Numbered from the stretch's first letter, positions 38,808-48,353 are shown. The stretch: DNA of 64,000 bases from Paracoccus spongiarum (GCF_030732095.1 NZ_JAVAMQ010000005.1:62001-126000), one strand, 5' to 3'. Made by a program: numbers and translations. The notes: generated from the sequence alone by a model not told the origin.

Positions 38808-39311
38808 ATGGCCATCTGGGATTTCGTCAAGAACGCCGGCAAGTCCATCTTCGGCTCGGCCGAGGCGGCCACGCCCGCGACCCCGGCGCCTGCTGCCGCC
38901 GCCACGCCGCCGGCTGCACCCGCCGCGACCGATGACAGCCATCGCAAGGTCGAGGCGCTGAAGGCCGAGCTGAAGGCGCTGGACCTCGACGGCAACGACG
39001 TGCACCTGACGCTGAAGGGCGACACCTGCAAGATCGAATCGCGTGGCGCCGACCGCGAGACGATGGAAAAGCTGGTTCTGGCGGTCGGCAACATCGAGGG
39101 CATCGCCAAGGTCGAGGCCGACCTGCCCGAAGCCGAGACCGCGCCGGTCTTCCACACCGTCCAGAAGGGCGAGACCCTGTCGGCCATCGCCAAGCACTAC
39201 CTCGGCAGCGCCGACAAGTATCACGCCATCTTCGAGGCCAACCGGCCGATGCTCAGCGATCCGGACAAGATCTATCCGGGCCAGACCCTGCGGATCCCGC
39301 AGGACGCCTGA
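38808..39311 (+). CDS. BON-LysM protein, Kbp (YgaU)-like
   Basis: 167 residues: short N-terminus, Ala/Pro-rich linker (about 20-42), BON domain (about 44-105, 'LDGNDVHLTLKGDTCKIES', in part), and LysM domain (about 114-164, 'HTVQKGETLSAIAKHYLG' and 'IYPGQTLRIP'). Same architecture as E. coli Kbp, a cytoplasmic potassium-binding protein; no signal peptide is seen here either. RBS AGGAGC. Monocistronic, followed by a hairpin at 39343. Confidence 0.9.
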   Translation: MAIWDFVKNAGKSIFGSAEAATPATPAPAAAATPPAAPAATDDSHRKVEALKAELKALDLDGNDVHLTLKGDTCKIESRGADRETMEKLVLAVGNIEGIAKVEADLPEAETAPVFHTVQKGETLSAIAKHYLGSADKYHAIFEANRPMLSDPDKIYPGQTLRIPQDA

Positions 39312-39342
39312 ACGGGCGATCTGACGCCGCGTTCCGGGGCAC

Positions 39343-39364
39343 GGGCAAGGTTGCACCCTTGCCC
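39343..39364. terminator. Hairpin behind the BON-LysM gene
   Basis: GGGCAAGG (39343-39350) / CCTTGCCC (39357-39364), loop TTGCAC, 31 bases after the stop. No T run, so a weak or factor-assisted terminator. Confidence 0.5.
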
Positions 39365-39435
39365 CGTCGCCCGGCTTTGCCCCACTCTTGCGCAAACGGA
39401 GGAGGGCGCCGGAGATGCGGCGCCAGGAGGAATTC

Positions 39436-41325
39436 ATGGGCCGATTCAGCAGCATCCACGACCGCGACAGGGTCGAGGCCGAGGAACCGTATGACCAGCG
39501 CGACCTGCCGCAGACGCTCTACGGGTTCCTTGCACGCACCGCCGAACGCTTTCCCGACCGCCCGGCGGTCAGTTTCCAGCTGCTGTCCGGCCCCTCGGAC
39601 CACGCCACGACGCTGACCTGGCGCGACCTCCTGCAACGCGTGACCGAGACGGCCAACCTGTTCCGCAGCCTCGGCGTCGGCCCGACCGACAGCGTGGCCT
39701 ATCTGTTGCCCAACAGCATCGAGACACCGGTGGTGCTTCTGGCCGGGGCGACGGCGGGCATCGTCAACCCGATCAACCCGCTTCTGGACGCCACCCAGAT
39801 CGCGGGCATCCTGCGCGAGACGAAAGCCAGGGTGCTGGTGACACTGAAGGCGTTCCCCAAGACCGACGTGGCGCAGAAGGCCGCCGAGGCCGTCGCCGCG
39901 GCGCCCGGCGTGACCCATGTGATCGAGATCGACCTGAATCGCCACCTGCGCGGCGCCAAGCGCCTGATCGTGCCGATGATCCGCCCGAAGGTGAAGATCC
40001 GACACAAGGCGAAGGTGCTGGATTTCGAGGCCGCAAGCAGCGCCCGCAACCACAACCGGCTGGATTTCGACGACCCGCAGGCCGACCGGGTGGCCGCCTA
40101 TTTCCACACCGGCGGCACTACCGGCACGCCCAAGGTCGCGCAGCACAAGTATTCGGGGATGATCTACAATGGCTGGCTGGGCGGCAGGCTGCTGTTCGAC
40201 GAGACCGACGTGCTGATGTGCCCGCTGCCCATGTTCCACGTCTTTGCCGCCTATCCGGTTCTGATGTCCTGCATCGCCTCGGGCGCGCATGTGATCATGC
40301 CGACGCCCGCCGGGTATCGCGGCGAGGGCGTGTTCGACAATTTCTGGAAGCTGATCGAACGCTGGCAGGCAACCTTCCTGATCACCGTGCCGACCGCCAT
40401 CGCCGCGCTGATGCAGCGCCCGGTGAATGCCGATGTCAGCAGCCTCAAGACTGCGATCTCGGGCTCGGCGCCGCTGCCGATCGAGCTTTACAACCGCTTC
40501 AAGGCCGCCACCGGGGTCGAGATCGCCGAGGGCTATGGCCTGACCGAGGCCACCTGCCTTGTCAGCTGCAACCCGGTCGACGGCCTCAAGAAGGTCGGCT
40601 CGGTGGGCCTTCCGCTGCCCTACACGCATGTCCGCATCCTGCGCCATGACGAGGCGGGTGCGATCCATGACTGCGCGGTGGACGAGGTCGGCGAGATCTG
40701 CGTCTCGAACCCCGGCGTCTTTCCCGGGGCCACCTATACCGAGGCGGCCAAGAACCGCGATCTCTTCGCCGACGAGTTCTACCTGCGGACGGGCGATCTG
40801 GGCCGGATCGACGGCGACGGCTACCTGTGGATCACCGGCCGGGCCAAGGATCTGATCATCCGCGGCGGCCACAACATCGACCCCGCCGAGATCGAAGAGG
40901 CGCTGCTGTCGCACCCCGCCGTCGCCTTCGCCGGCGCCATCGGCCAGCCCGACAGCTTTGCCGGGGAACTGCCCTGCGCCTATGTCGAACTGGTCGCGGA
41001 CGCCTCGGTCACGGTCGAGGAACTGATGGCCCATGCCCGCGAGCATGTCCACGAACGCGCCGCCGTGCCGCGCCATGTCGAGATCCTGCCGGAACTGCCC
41101 AAGACCGCCGTGGGCAAGATCTTCAAGCCCGACCTGCGCAAGCGCGCGATCACGCGCATCTACGACGCCGCGCTGTCCGGCACCGGCTGCCATGTGCAGG
41201 AGGTCGTCGAGGACCGCAGCCGCGGCCTCGTCGCGAAGCTGGCCCGCGAGGGCAGCGTGGACGACGCCGCGATCCGGGAAAAGCTGGGCGCCTACACGGT
41301 GCCCTGGGACTGGGCTGACCGTTAG
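39436..41325 (+). CDS. Acyl-CoA synthetase (AMP-forming ligase)
   Basis: ANL-superfamily ligase activating a carboxylic acid to its CoA ester. 629 residues; ATP-binding 'HTGGTTGTPKVA' near 223-234, 'EGYGLTEAT' near 360, 'RTGDLGRID' and the C-terminal lysine motif 'PKTAVGKIFK'. An AGGAGG RBS six bases before the ATG makes 39436 the start over the upstream in-frame ATG. Length and motifs suit medium- or long-chain fatty acids or aryl acids; the substrate cannot be inferred from neighbours. Confidence 0.9.
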   Translation: MGRFSSIHDRDRVEAEEPYDQRDLPQTLYGFLARTAERFPDRPAVSFQLLSGPSDHATTLTWRDLLQRVTETANLFRSLGVGPTDSVAYLLPNSIETPVVLLAGATAGIVNPINPLLDATQIAGILRETKARVLVTLKAFPKTDVAQKAAEAVAAAPGVTHVIEIDLNRHLRGAKRLIVPMIRPKVKIRHKAKVLDFEAASSARNHNRLDFDDPQADRVAAYFHTGGTTGTPKVAQHKYSGMIYNGWLGGRLLFDETDVLMCPLPMFHVFAAYPVLMSCIASGAHVIMPTPAGYRGEGVFDNFWKLIERWQATFLITVPTAIAALMQRPVNADVSSLKTAISGSAPLPIELYNRFKAATGVEIAEGYGLTEATCLVSCNPVDGLKKVGSVGLPLPYTHVRILRHDEAGAIHDCAVDEVGEICVSNPGVFPGATYTEAAKNRDLFADEFYLRTGDLGRIDGDGYLWITGRAKDLIIRGGHNIDPAEIEEALLSHPAVAFAGAIGQPDSFAGELPCAYVELVADASVTVEELMAHAREHVHERAAVPRHVEILPELPKTAVGKIFKPDLRKRAITRIYDAALSGTGCHVQEVVEDRSRGLVAKLAREGSVDDAAIREKLGAYTVPWDWADR

Positions 41326-41411
41326 GGCCATCCCGCGCCGCGCGCGGCGATTGCATCCGGCGGCCCGCCGATGCAGTCTGCGCGCGGGCAGACAAAAGGA
41401 ACGCATCCCGG

Positions 41412-42419
41412 ATGAATGACGACGGCGAGGCGGAGCGGGACGACGGCGAACGCGAGGATTTCGAGCTACGCGAGGACAAGGCCGCCGGGGTGGTCGCCCC
41501 GCAATGGCTGCATGATCTGCGCCGCTCGTCGCACAGGCAGGGCTTCTACCGCGCGCTTGGCAACCATGCCCTGGTGTTTGCGGACCGGGGCGGCGACACA
41601 CTGGTGGTCAGCTTCGACAACCTGTCCTCGGCGCGCGACGACGTGGTGGACCGCGACCCCTGGGGCTATGGGTTCGTCGCAAAGCACGGCTGGTCGCAAC
41701 TGGGCGTGATGGCGTTCACACCGGACTGGTTCCGCGACCCGACCCTGTTCGAGGCGATGCAGCAGCTTGCGCAGCAAGGGTTTTTCCAGCGCTTCAGGAA
41801 CGTTACCCTGACCGGCACATCGATGGGCGGCTATGGCGCCTGTGCCTTCGCGTCGCTGGTGCCGGGTTGCCGGGTTCTGGCGCTGTCGCCGCAATCGACC
41901 CTGCGCAAGGATCTGGTGCCTTGGGAAAAGCGGTTCTCGTCGGGCCGGAAGGCGGACTGGTCGGGGCCATTCGCGGACGCGGCCGCAGAGATTTCCGGCG
42001 CGGCGCAGGTCTGGCTGGTTCACGATCCGCTGGTGGAAAACGATCACCTGCATGTCCGCCGCTTTGCCGGACCGAATGTGCATCTGCTCAGAATGCGCCA
42101 TGCGGGTCACAAGACGGCGCTGGTCTTGCGCCGCGCCGGGCAGTTGAGCCAGGTGTCCCGCGACGTGATCGAGGGAACCATGTCCGAGGCGCGGTTCTAC
42201 GCGACATATCGCGAAAACCGCCGCAGCCGCTGGTTCGCCGGGGCGGTCGCGGAACGCGCCGCATGGCGCGGCAGGCTGGATCTGGTGGGACGGACGGTGC
42301 GGTTCCTGCGCGACGGAGGGCAGGGCTTTGCGGCCCACGAAATCCGCAAGCAGTATCTGGGTGGAAGCGGGCATGATCCATTGCGCGGGGCGGATGGTCC
42401 GGATAATCCAGCGCCGTAA
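41412..42419 (+). CDS. Alpha/beta-hydrolase-like protein
   Basis: 335 residues. A nucleophile elbow GTSMGG with S137 and a late 'MRHAGHKT' histidine suggest an alpha/beta hydrolase fold; the N-terminal 25 residues are strongly acidic (MNDDGEAERDDGERED). The region between ('AFTPDWFRDPTLFEAMQQLAQQG', in part) and the C-terminal 'FYATYRENRRSRW' resemble proteins found beside surface-polysaccharide genes, though no function is known. It is followed after 21 bases by a GT61 gene, so both may act on a glycan. Family not recognised with certainty. Confidence 0.6.
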   Translation: MNDDGEAERDDGEREDFELREDKAAGVVAPQWLHDLRRSSHRQGFYRALGNHALVFADRGGDTLVVSFDNLSSARDDVVDRDPWGYGFVAKHGWSQLGVMAFTPDWFRDPTLFEAMQQLAQQGFFQRFRNVTLTGTSMGGYGACAFASLVPGCRVLALSPQSTLRKDLVPWEKRFSSGRKADWSGPFADAAAEISGAAQVWLVHDPLVENDHLHVRRFAGPNVHLLRMRHAGHKTALVLRRAGQLSQVSRDVIEGTMSEARFYATYRENRRSRWFAGAVAERAAWRGRLDLVGRTVRFLRDGGQGFAAHEIRKQYLGGSGHDPLRGADGPDNPAP

Positions 42420-42440
42420 CGTCTTCCAAGGATCATCGCC

Positions 42441-43544
42441 GTGCCACTTTTGCTCGAGTCCGCTTCAGACAATCTGGTGCATGTGCCCGGCGGCCTTGTT
42501 GTCCCGCCGATGACGCCCTCCTCCACCCGGATGCAGCCGTCGGGCGTGCTGGACGCGGCGGGACGGTTCGTCGAGCAATCGATCAGCTGGAACAACTCGA
42601 CCTCGCCGGTCAACGAGCCGCCGACCGTGCCGCCGGAGGCCGAGATCAGCGACCTTGATGGCCGCTATCTGTTCGGTGGCATCTTCTATGGGCATTTCGG
42701 CCATTTCATCGTTGAATCCCTGTCGCGTATCTGGGCGCTCGACTCGCTGGACGCAAAAGCGGACGGGCTGATCTTCACGCCCAAGACGCCGCGGATTACC
42801 GAGCACCATGTTGGCCACTACAGCGCCCTGCTGGCCGCCTTCGGGGTCGATCTGCCGATCAGGATTGCCCATGGCCCCACCCGCGTCAGCGATCTTCATG
42901 TGCCGCTTCAGGGCTTCGGCATGTATGACCTGATCGACGGCAGCCCGGCGTTTCGTGATTTCATCAACCGCCATGCCGGCAAGACGATCGCGCCGGAGGG
43001 GCCAGAGCGGCTTTATGTGTCGCGCTCTCAGCTGCCGCCACAGCGGGGCAGCATCCTGGGGGAACACCGGATCGAGGAATATCTCGCGGCCGAGGGTTAT
43101 GAGGTGTTCCACCCGCAGCGGGCCAGCCATGCCGAACAGATCGCCCGCTATCGCGCCGCCCGATTCGTGATCGGCACCGATTGCTCGCCGCTGCACCTGC
43201 TGGGCTATGTGGGCGACAGTGGGCAGCGCGTGGGCGTGCTGACACGGCGCAGCATGGAGATCGGCAGCTATCTGGTGCGGCAGTTGCAGGTCTTCAAGCA
43301 GATGCAGGCGGTCGAGATCAACTGTCTCGTCAATGACTGGATGCCCCAGCCCGGCACGCGCCCAAGCAGGTCATCCTGGGGCGAGGCGGATTTTCCGCGC
43401 ATGCACGCGGCCCTGCTGGAGGCCGGGCTGATCTCGAACGCGACACCTTGGCCCGCCCTGTCGCGAGCCGACCGCGACGCCGAGATCCAGCGTCTCGAAG
43501 AATCGCACGCGACCAGCTTCAAGCCTTTCAACCCCGAGGCATGA
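42441..43544 (+). CDS. Glycosyltransferase family 61 (DUF563) protein
   Basis: 367 residues, soluble. Pattern of GT61/DUF563: 'YGHFGHFIVESLSRIWAL' near 83-100 (HF...E...R), 'HVPLQGFGMYD', 'RLYVSRSQLPPQRG', 'EVFHPQRASHAEQIARYRAARFVIG' in part, and 'IGTDCSPLHLL', which together mark the sugar-nucleotide-binding C-terminal half. Likely transfers a sugar onto an exopolysaccharide or other glycan. Close spacing to the hydrolase before and the HNH gene behind suggests one transcript. Start ATG at 42441 with CGTAACGTC... before it, no strong RBS. Confidence 0.75.
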   Translation: MPLLLESASDNLVHVPGGLVVPPMTPSSTRMQPSGVLDAAGRFVEQSISWNNSTSPVNEPPTVPPEAEISDLDGRYLFGGIFYGHFGHFIVESLSRIWALDSLDAKADGLIFTPKTPRITEHHVGHYSALLAAFGVDLPIRIAHGPTRVSDLHVPLQGFGMYDLIDGSPAFRDFINRHAGKTIAPEGPERLYVSRSQLPPQRGSILGEHRIEEYLAAEGYEVFHPQRASHAEQIARYRAARFVIGTDCSPLHLLGYVGDSGQRVGVLTRRSMEIGSYLVRQLQVFKQMQAVEINCLVNDWMPQPGTRPSRSSWGEADFPRMHAALLEAGLISNATPWPALSRADRDAEIQRLEESHATSFKPFNPEA

Positions 43545-43557
43545 CCGGCACGGCGCG

Positions 43558-43851
43558 ATGAGTGAGGGGCAGCGCGATACCGATCCGGTCTGCCCGCTCT
43601 GCCTTCGGCCCATCCCGCCGGGCGTGCCGCAGAGCCGGCATCATCTGGTGCCGCGGCTGCGGGGCGGCAAGGGTGGACCGGTGATCCTCGTCCATCAGGT
43701 CTGCCACTCGACCATCCACCGGACGCTTGGCGAGACGGAACTGGCGCGGCGCTACAACAGCGTCGAGGCGTTGCGGGCGCATCCCGGCCTCGCCCGCTTC
43801 TTCGCCTGGGTGGCGCGGCGCCCGCCCGGCTGGAAGGGCAAGGTGCGCTAG
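43558..43851 (+). CDS. HNH-type nuclease-like small protein
   Basis: 97 residues: a zinc-ribbon start C12/C15 (VCPLC), HHLVPRL (H28, H29), CHSTIH (C49, H50, H54), the cysteine-histidine pattern of HNH proteins of the HNHc type. Such short stand-alone proteins are found in many alphaproteobacteria; restriction, repair or a non-nuclease role are all possible. 13 bases after the GT61 gene; its stop shares CTAG with the convergent dsbA-like gene. Confidence 0.75.
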   Translation: MSEGQRDTDPVCPLCLRPIPPGVPQSRHHLVPRLRGGKGGPVILVHQVCHSTIHRTLGETELARRYNSVEALRAHPGLARFFAWVARRPPGWKGKVR

Positions 43852-44477
43852 CCCAGCGTCTCGCGGGCGCGGGCCACAAGCCCGCGCATCTCGGCCAGGC
43901 TCAATGCGCCGAACACGCCCTCGTCGCCGGCGATGAAGCTGGGCGTGCCGACCAGGCCCATGTGCTCGGCCAGTTCGAAGGATCGCTGGATGTGCCGGTC
44001 GACGCGTGCCGACTGCATGTCCCTGCGCAGCCGCGCCTCGTCCAGGCCGACCTCGCGCACGGCGCGCATCACCGTCGGCTCGGCCGCGCGTCCGCGCATG
44101 GTCATCATCGCGGCGTGAAGCGGCCAGTACCTGCCCTGGTCCAGCGACGCCAGCGAGGCGCGGGCGGCAAATTCGCTGTCCTCGCCGAAGACCGGCCATT
44201 CGCGATACACCACGCGCAGTCGGGGATCGGTCGCGATCAGCTGCTGGATGGTGCCCATCATCTTCTTGCAGAAGGGGCAGTTGTAGTCGAAGAACTCGGT
44301 CAGGGTAATGTCGCCGTCGGGATTGCCCAGCACCGGCGCATTCCCGTCACGCTCCAGCGCCTTGCGCAATTCCTCGGGCATCGGATTGGGGCGAGCCGCG
44401 GACTGGCCATGCGCCGGCAGGGCCGCGGCGGCGCCGAGGACGGCGCTGCTGATGAGAAGGCGGCGGCGGCTGGGCAT
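43848..44477 (-). CDS. DsbA-family thiol-disulfide oxidoreductase
   Basis: 209 residues with an N-terminal signal containing SRRRLLIS, a twin-arginine-like motif, and cleavage near AHGQ. The thioredoxin fold carries the active site CPFC (C67, C70, 'FFDYNCPFCKKM') and cis-Pro 'GTPSFIAGD'. Resembles the BdbD/Com1-like DsbA branch of alphaproteobacteria. Periplasmic disulfide formation is likely. Divergent from the small secreted protein at 44688; overlaps the HNH gene by four bases. Confidence 0.88.
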   Translation of the reverse strand: MPSRRRLLISSAVLGAAAALPAHGQSAARPNPMPEELRKALERDGNAPVLGNPDGDITLTEFFDYNCPFCKKMMGTIQQLIATDPRLRVVYREWPVFGEDSEFAARASLASLDQGRYWPLHAAMMTMRGRAAEPTVMRAVREVGLDEARLRRDMQSARVDRHIQRSFELAEHMGLVGTPSFIAGDEGVFGALSLAEMRGLVARARETLG

Positions 44478-44687
44478 CGACGGTCCTTTCGGTCGGGCAG
44501 AGGCGGGATCGGCCCAGCCCTATCGCGGATTGCGCAGCGGCGACAGTCACGTTCGGGTGCGCGACCGCCGCCCGGCCGGGCCGATGACGCGGTTGTGACC
44601 CGCTTTTCTTTGGCGTGCGGGCGATTCGGCGGCATCATTCCGGGATCCGTCCACGTCCCCCTTCGCCTTTCGCCACAAGGAGCCGCC

Positions 44688-44891
44688 ATGCCCCGTCGCA
44701 TTCTCGCAGCCCTCGCGCTGGTCCCCCTTCTGTCGATGCCCGCCCTGTCGCAACAGACGCCCGCGCCGGCGCCGGCGCCCGCCCCGCAGGTGACGCCCGA
44801 GGCCACCGACAGCAACCTGCAGACCAAGCCGAAGCTGATCACCCCGGCCCGCAAGTCGAATTGCGGCGGGGCGCGGCAGGTCATGTCCTGA
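44688..44891 (+). CDS. Tiny secreted Pro/Ala-rich protein
   Basis: 67 residues: Sec signal (MPRRILAALALVPLLSMPALS-QQ) and a mature part of about 45 residues with APAPAPAPAPQ and a single cysteine (KSNCGGA). RBS AAGGAGCC before the ATG is convincing. No family recognised. It ends 27 bases before the nasA stop (convergent), and need not be functionally linked to it. Confidence 0.6.
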   Translation: MPRRILAALALVPLLSMPALSQQTPAPAPAPAPQVTPEATDSNLQTKPKLITPARKSNCGGARQVMS

Positions 44892-44918
44892 CCCGCGTCG
44901 ATCGTCCGCAAGGGGCGC

Positions 44919-47495
44919 CTAGACGGCCGCGGTGATCCGCGGCGTCGTGCCGGGTTCGGCCCGCACCCGATCGATCAGCGCCTGCAGTTCCGGCCGGCAC
45001 GATCCGCAATTGCTGCCCGCGCCCAGGGCCTCGCCCAGCTGGCCGGTCGTGCACAACCCCTGCTGGCGGATCGCGCCGAGGATGGTGTTGACGCCGACAT
45101 TCAGGCAGGCGCAGACCGTCGCGCCCGGATCGGGACGGTCAAGCGCGGCCCGGCCGCTGAGGATCTGCGGCGCGCGGCTGCCCATCATCGCCACCACCGC
45201 CTCGCGCGACAGCGCCACCGGCGAGGGCGCGCAGAACAGCGCTGCCTGCACGATCCCCCCGAGGCTGAGCGCCAGCCGCACCGTGCCGCGCGACGGGTCC
45301 GACAACAGCGACAGGTCGGCATCCGGCAGGCCGAACAGCGCCCGGGCATGGGCAGGCCAGTCGGCGACCATCGCGGTGCCGGCCAGTTCGGCGCGCATCC
45401 CGGTGTCGCTGGTCGCGCAGGCCCAGTAGTCGCAATCCGGGCGGAACGGCGCGACCGATGCCGCGAAGCCGTACCAGACGGCGGCGTAGGGGCGGATGAC
45501 GACGCCGGCCTCTTTCAGCGCCGGCTGTCCCGACACCGGATCGACGCGCGCGGCGATCAGCGCGCCGACCCGCCCGGCGGCCGAATTGCGATCGGTCCAG
45601 TGGATCGGCGCGAAGGGCTGGCCCGGCGCCACCCGCTGCGTCACCAGGACCCGCAGCACCGCCCGCCCGCCCGGCGAGGTCACCTCGGCCAGCATGGCGG
45701 GCTGCAGGCCGATGCGGGCGGCGTCCTCGGGATGGATCTCGAGGAAGGGCTCGGCAATATGGGCCGACAGGCGGGCGGCGCGCCCGGTGCGGGTCATGGT
45801 GTGCCAGTGATCGCGCACCCGGCCGGTGTTCAGGCGCATCCCGACCTCCTGCCGCTGAGGGATGACCGCGATCATCCGGCCGCGCCCGTCGGGGGTGTGG
45901 AACACCCCGTCGCCGAAAAACCGCCCGCCCCGCCGCAGCGGCGATTGCGGCCACAGCGCGGGTGCCTCGTCCGTCAGCGCCGAGATGTCGAAATCGCCCC
46001 CCTGCGCGCCGGCGATGCCGCTGAGCGTCTTGTATTCGGCAAAGACCGCGTCCGCGTCGGGCCAGTCGAAGCCCGCAAACCCCATCCGCTGCGCCACGCC
46101 CGCGATGATCTTCCAGTCGGGCATCGCCGCGCCATGCGGCGCCAGAAAGCCCTGCTGCCGGCTGATCCGGCGTTCGGAATTGGTCACATGCCCGCTGCGT
46201 TCGCCCCAGCCGGCCGCCGGCAGCACCACATCGGCGCGGCGCGTCACGCCGGTCTCGACGATGTCGCTTGCGATCACCAGATCGCAGGTCGCGATGGCGC
46301 GGGCCACGCGGTCGGCGTCGGGCATCGACACGGTCGGGTTGGTGCCGATCACCCACAGCGCCTTGACGCGGCCCGCCTCGACGGCGCGGAACAGGTCGAC
46401 GGCCTTCAGGCCGGGCGCGGCGGCGATGGCCGGGCTGTTCCAGAAGCTCTGCACGGCGGCGCGGTGGCGCGGGTTGGCGATGTCGAGATGGCAGGCCAGC
46501 ATGTTGGCCATGCCGCCGACCTCGCGCCCGCCCATGGCGTTTGGCTGGCCGGTGATCGAGAAGGGGCCCATGCCCGGCCGGCCGATCCGGCCGGTGGCCA
46601 GATGGCAGTTGGTGATGGCGTTGACCTTGTCGGTGCCGCTGTCGGACTGGTTGATGCCCTGGCTGTAGACCGTCACGACCCGCTCGGCGCCGCACCACAG
46701 GTCGATGAAGCCGGACAGATCGACCCCCGCCGCCGCCGGGTCGCTGGCCCGCGCGGCCTCGACCGCCTCGGCATAACCGGACAGCCGGTCACGCCAGTGG
46801 GCCAGCCCGCGCGCGTCGATCGCGGCCAGCACGGCATTCCACACCGCCGCATCGCTGCCCGGCGCGATCGGCAGGTGCAGGTCGGCCAGATCGCAGGTCG
46901 CCGTGCGGCGCGGGTCGATCACCACCACCCGCATCCCGGGCCGCGCCGCCCGGGCGGCGGCCAGCCGCTGATGGATCACCGGGTGGCACCAGGCGAGGTT
47001 GCTGCCGACCAGCACCACCAGATTGGCCAGTTCCAGATCCTCATAGAGCCCCGGCACCGTGTCCGATCCGAAGGCGCGCACATGCCCGGCGACCGAGGAC
47101 GCCATGCACAGCCGCGAATTGGTGTCGATATTGGCGCTGCCGACAAAGCCCTTCATGAACTTGTTGGCGGCGTAGTAATCCTCGGTCAGCATCTGTCCCG
47201 AGCCGTAGATGGCGACCGAATCCGGGCCATGCGCGGCGATGGTGTCGGACAGGCGGCGGGCCACCAGCGACAGCGCCTCGTCCCAGCCGGCGCGGCGCCC
47301 GGCGATCAGCGGTTCGGACAGCCGGCCCTCGCTGCCCAGCGTCTCGGCCAGCGCCGCGCCTTTGGAACAGAGCCTGCCGAAATTGGCCGGGTGATCGGGA
47401 TCGCCGCTGACGGCAACCCCGGTGTCGGTCTTGCGGACCAGAACCCCGCAGCCCACGCCGCAATAGGGACAGGTCGAGCGGATGGGGCCGGTCAT
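44919..47495 (-). CDS. nasA: Assimilatory nitrate reductase catalytic subunit NasA
   Basis: Cytoplasmic molybdopterin enzyme reducing nitrate to nitrite. 858 residues. N-terminal 4Fe-4S cluster C9, C12, C16, C43 (TCPYCGVGC...LC), molybdenum cysteine C130 in SRLCMAS, Mo-bis-MGD domain, molydopterin dinucleotide-binding domain ('LNTGRVRDHWHTMTRTGR', in part), and a C-terminal BFD-like 2Fe-2S domain (about 795-858) with CAC...NCGSC. That domain passes electrons in. No separate NADH-dependent reductase subunit is seen in this unit, so the electron donor is open (ferredoxin or NirB-type flavoprotein). Last gene of the nas operon. Confidence 0.95.
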   Translation of the reverse strand: MTGPIRSTCPYCGVGCGVLVRKTDTGVAVSGDPDHPANFGRLCSKGAALAETLGSEGRLSEPLIAGRRAGWDEALSLVARRLSDTIAAHGPDSVAIYGSGQMLTEDYYAANKFMKGFVGSANIDTNSRLCMASSVAGHVRAFGSDTVPGLYEDLELANLVVLVGSNLAWCHPVIHQRLAAARAARPGMRVVVIDPRRTATCDLADLHLPIAPGSDAAVWNAVLAAIDARGLAHWRDRLSGYAEAVEAARASDPAAAGVDLSGFIDLWCGAERVVTVYSQGINQSDSGTDKVNAITNCHLATGRIGRPGMGPFSITGQPNAMGGREVGGMANMLACHLDIANPRHRAAVQSFWNSPAIAAAPGLKAVDLFRAVEAGRVKALWVIGTNPTVSMPDADRVARAIATCDLVIASDIVETGVTRRADVVLPAAGWGERSGHVTNSERRISRQQGFLAPHGAAMPDWKIIAGVAQRMGFAGFDWPDADAVFAEYKTLSGIAGAQGGDFDISALTDEAPALWPQSPLRRGGRFFGDGVFHTPDGRGRMIAVIPQRQEVGMRLNTGRVRDHWHTMTRTGRAARLSAHIAEPFLEIHPEDAARIGLQPAMLAEVTSPGGRAVLRVLVTQRVAPGQPFAPIHWTDRNSAAGRVGALIAARVDPVSGQPALKEAGVVIRPYAAVWYGFAASVAPFRPDCDYWACATSDTGMRAELAGTAMVADWPAHARALFGLPDADLSLLSDPSRGTVRLALSLGGIVQAALFCAPSPVALSREAVVAMMGSRAPQILSGRAALDRPDPGATVCACLNVGVNTILGAIRQQGLCTTGQLGEALGAGSNCGSCRPELQALIDRVRAEPGTTPRITAAV

Positions 47496-47501
47496 GCCGG
47501 G

Positions 47502-48353
47502 CTACTCGGCCGGCACGGCGATGGCGGCGCGGTCGCCGGCCTCCTGCGGTTCGCGCGCCGGCGAGGTCTTGTAGTGGGTGGCGTAGATCATCGCGCCGAC
47601 GAAGGTCAGCCCGCCGACCAGATTGCCGATGACGGTCGGGATCTCGTTCCAGACCAGATAGTCCATGATGGTGAAGTTGCCGCCCAGCAGCAGACCCGAG
47701 GGGAACAGGAACATGTTCACGATGGAATGTTCGAAGCCCATGTAGAAGAAGATCAGGATCGGCATCCACATCGCCATGATCTTGCCCGAGACGCTGGTCG
47801 ACATCATCGCCGCGACCACCCCGGTCGAGACCATCCAGTTGCACATCACCGCGCGGATGAAGAGGGTCAGCATCCCGCCCGCGCCATGCGCGGCATAGCC
47901 CACCGTTCGTCCCTCGCCGATATGGCCGATCTGCTGGCCGACGGCGTTGGGTTCGGTGGAAAAGCCGAAGGTGACGATGATCGCCATGAAGATCGCGACG
48001 GTGAAGGCGCCGGCGAAATTGCCCGCGAAGACCAGCCCCCAGTTGCGCCACAACCCGGTCATGGTGACGCCCTTGCGCCGGTCCAGCAGCGCCAGCGGCA
48101 CCAGCGTGAACACGCCCGTCAACAGATCGAAGCCCAGCAGATACAGCATGCAGAACCCGACCGGGAACAGCAGCGCCCCGATCAGCGGATTGCCGGTGTT
48201 GACGGTCACGGTGACCGCAAAGGCCGCCGCCAGCGCCAGGATCGCGCCGGCCATATAGGCGCGGATCAGCGTGTCCTTGGTGGACATGAAGACCTTGGCC
48301 TCGCCGGCGTCGATCATCTTTTTCGCGAAATCGGTCGGATTGACATAGGACAT
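47502..48353 (-). CDS. nirC: Formate/nitrite transporter family protein, nitrite channel
   Basis: 283 residues, FNT-family pentameric channel. Six hydrophobic segments; conserved 'LRNWGLVFAGNFAGA'-like (NWGLVFAGNFAGA), 'FIRAVMCNWMVSTGV' and 'GFEHSIVNMFLFPSGLLLG' regions. The gene lies between nirD and nasA, so nitrite is the expected substrate. Start ATG at 48353 is 13 bases after the nirD stop side. Confidence 0.92.
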   Translation of the reverse strand: MSYVNPTDFAKKMIDAGEAKVFMSTKDTLIRAYMAGAILALAAAFAVTVTVNTGNPLIGALLFPVGFCMLYLLGFDLLTGVFTLVPLALLDRRKGVTMTGLWRNWGLVFAGNFAGAFTVAIFMAIIVTFGFSTEPNAVGQQIGHIGEGRTVGYAAHGAGGMLTLFIRAVMCNWMVSTGVVAAMMSTSVSGKIMAMWMPILIFFYMGFEHSIVNMFLFPSGLLLGGNFTIMDYLVWNEIPTVIGNLVGGLTFVGAMIYATHYKTSPAREPQEAGDRAAIAVPAE

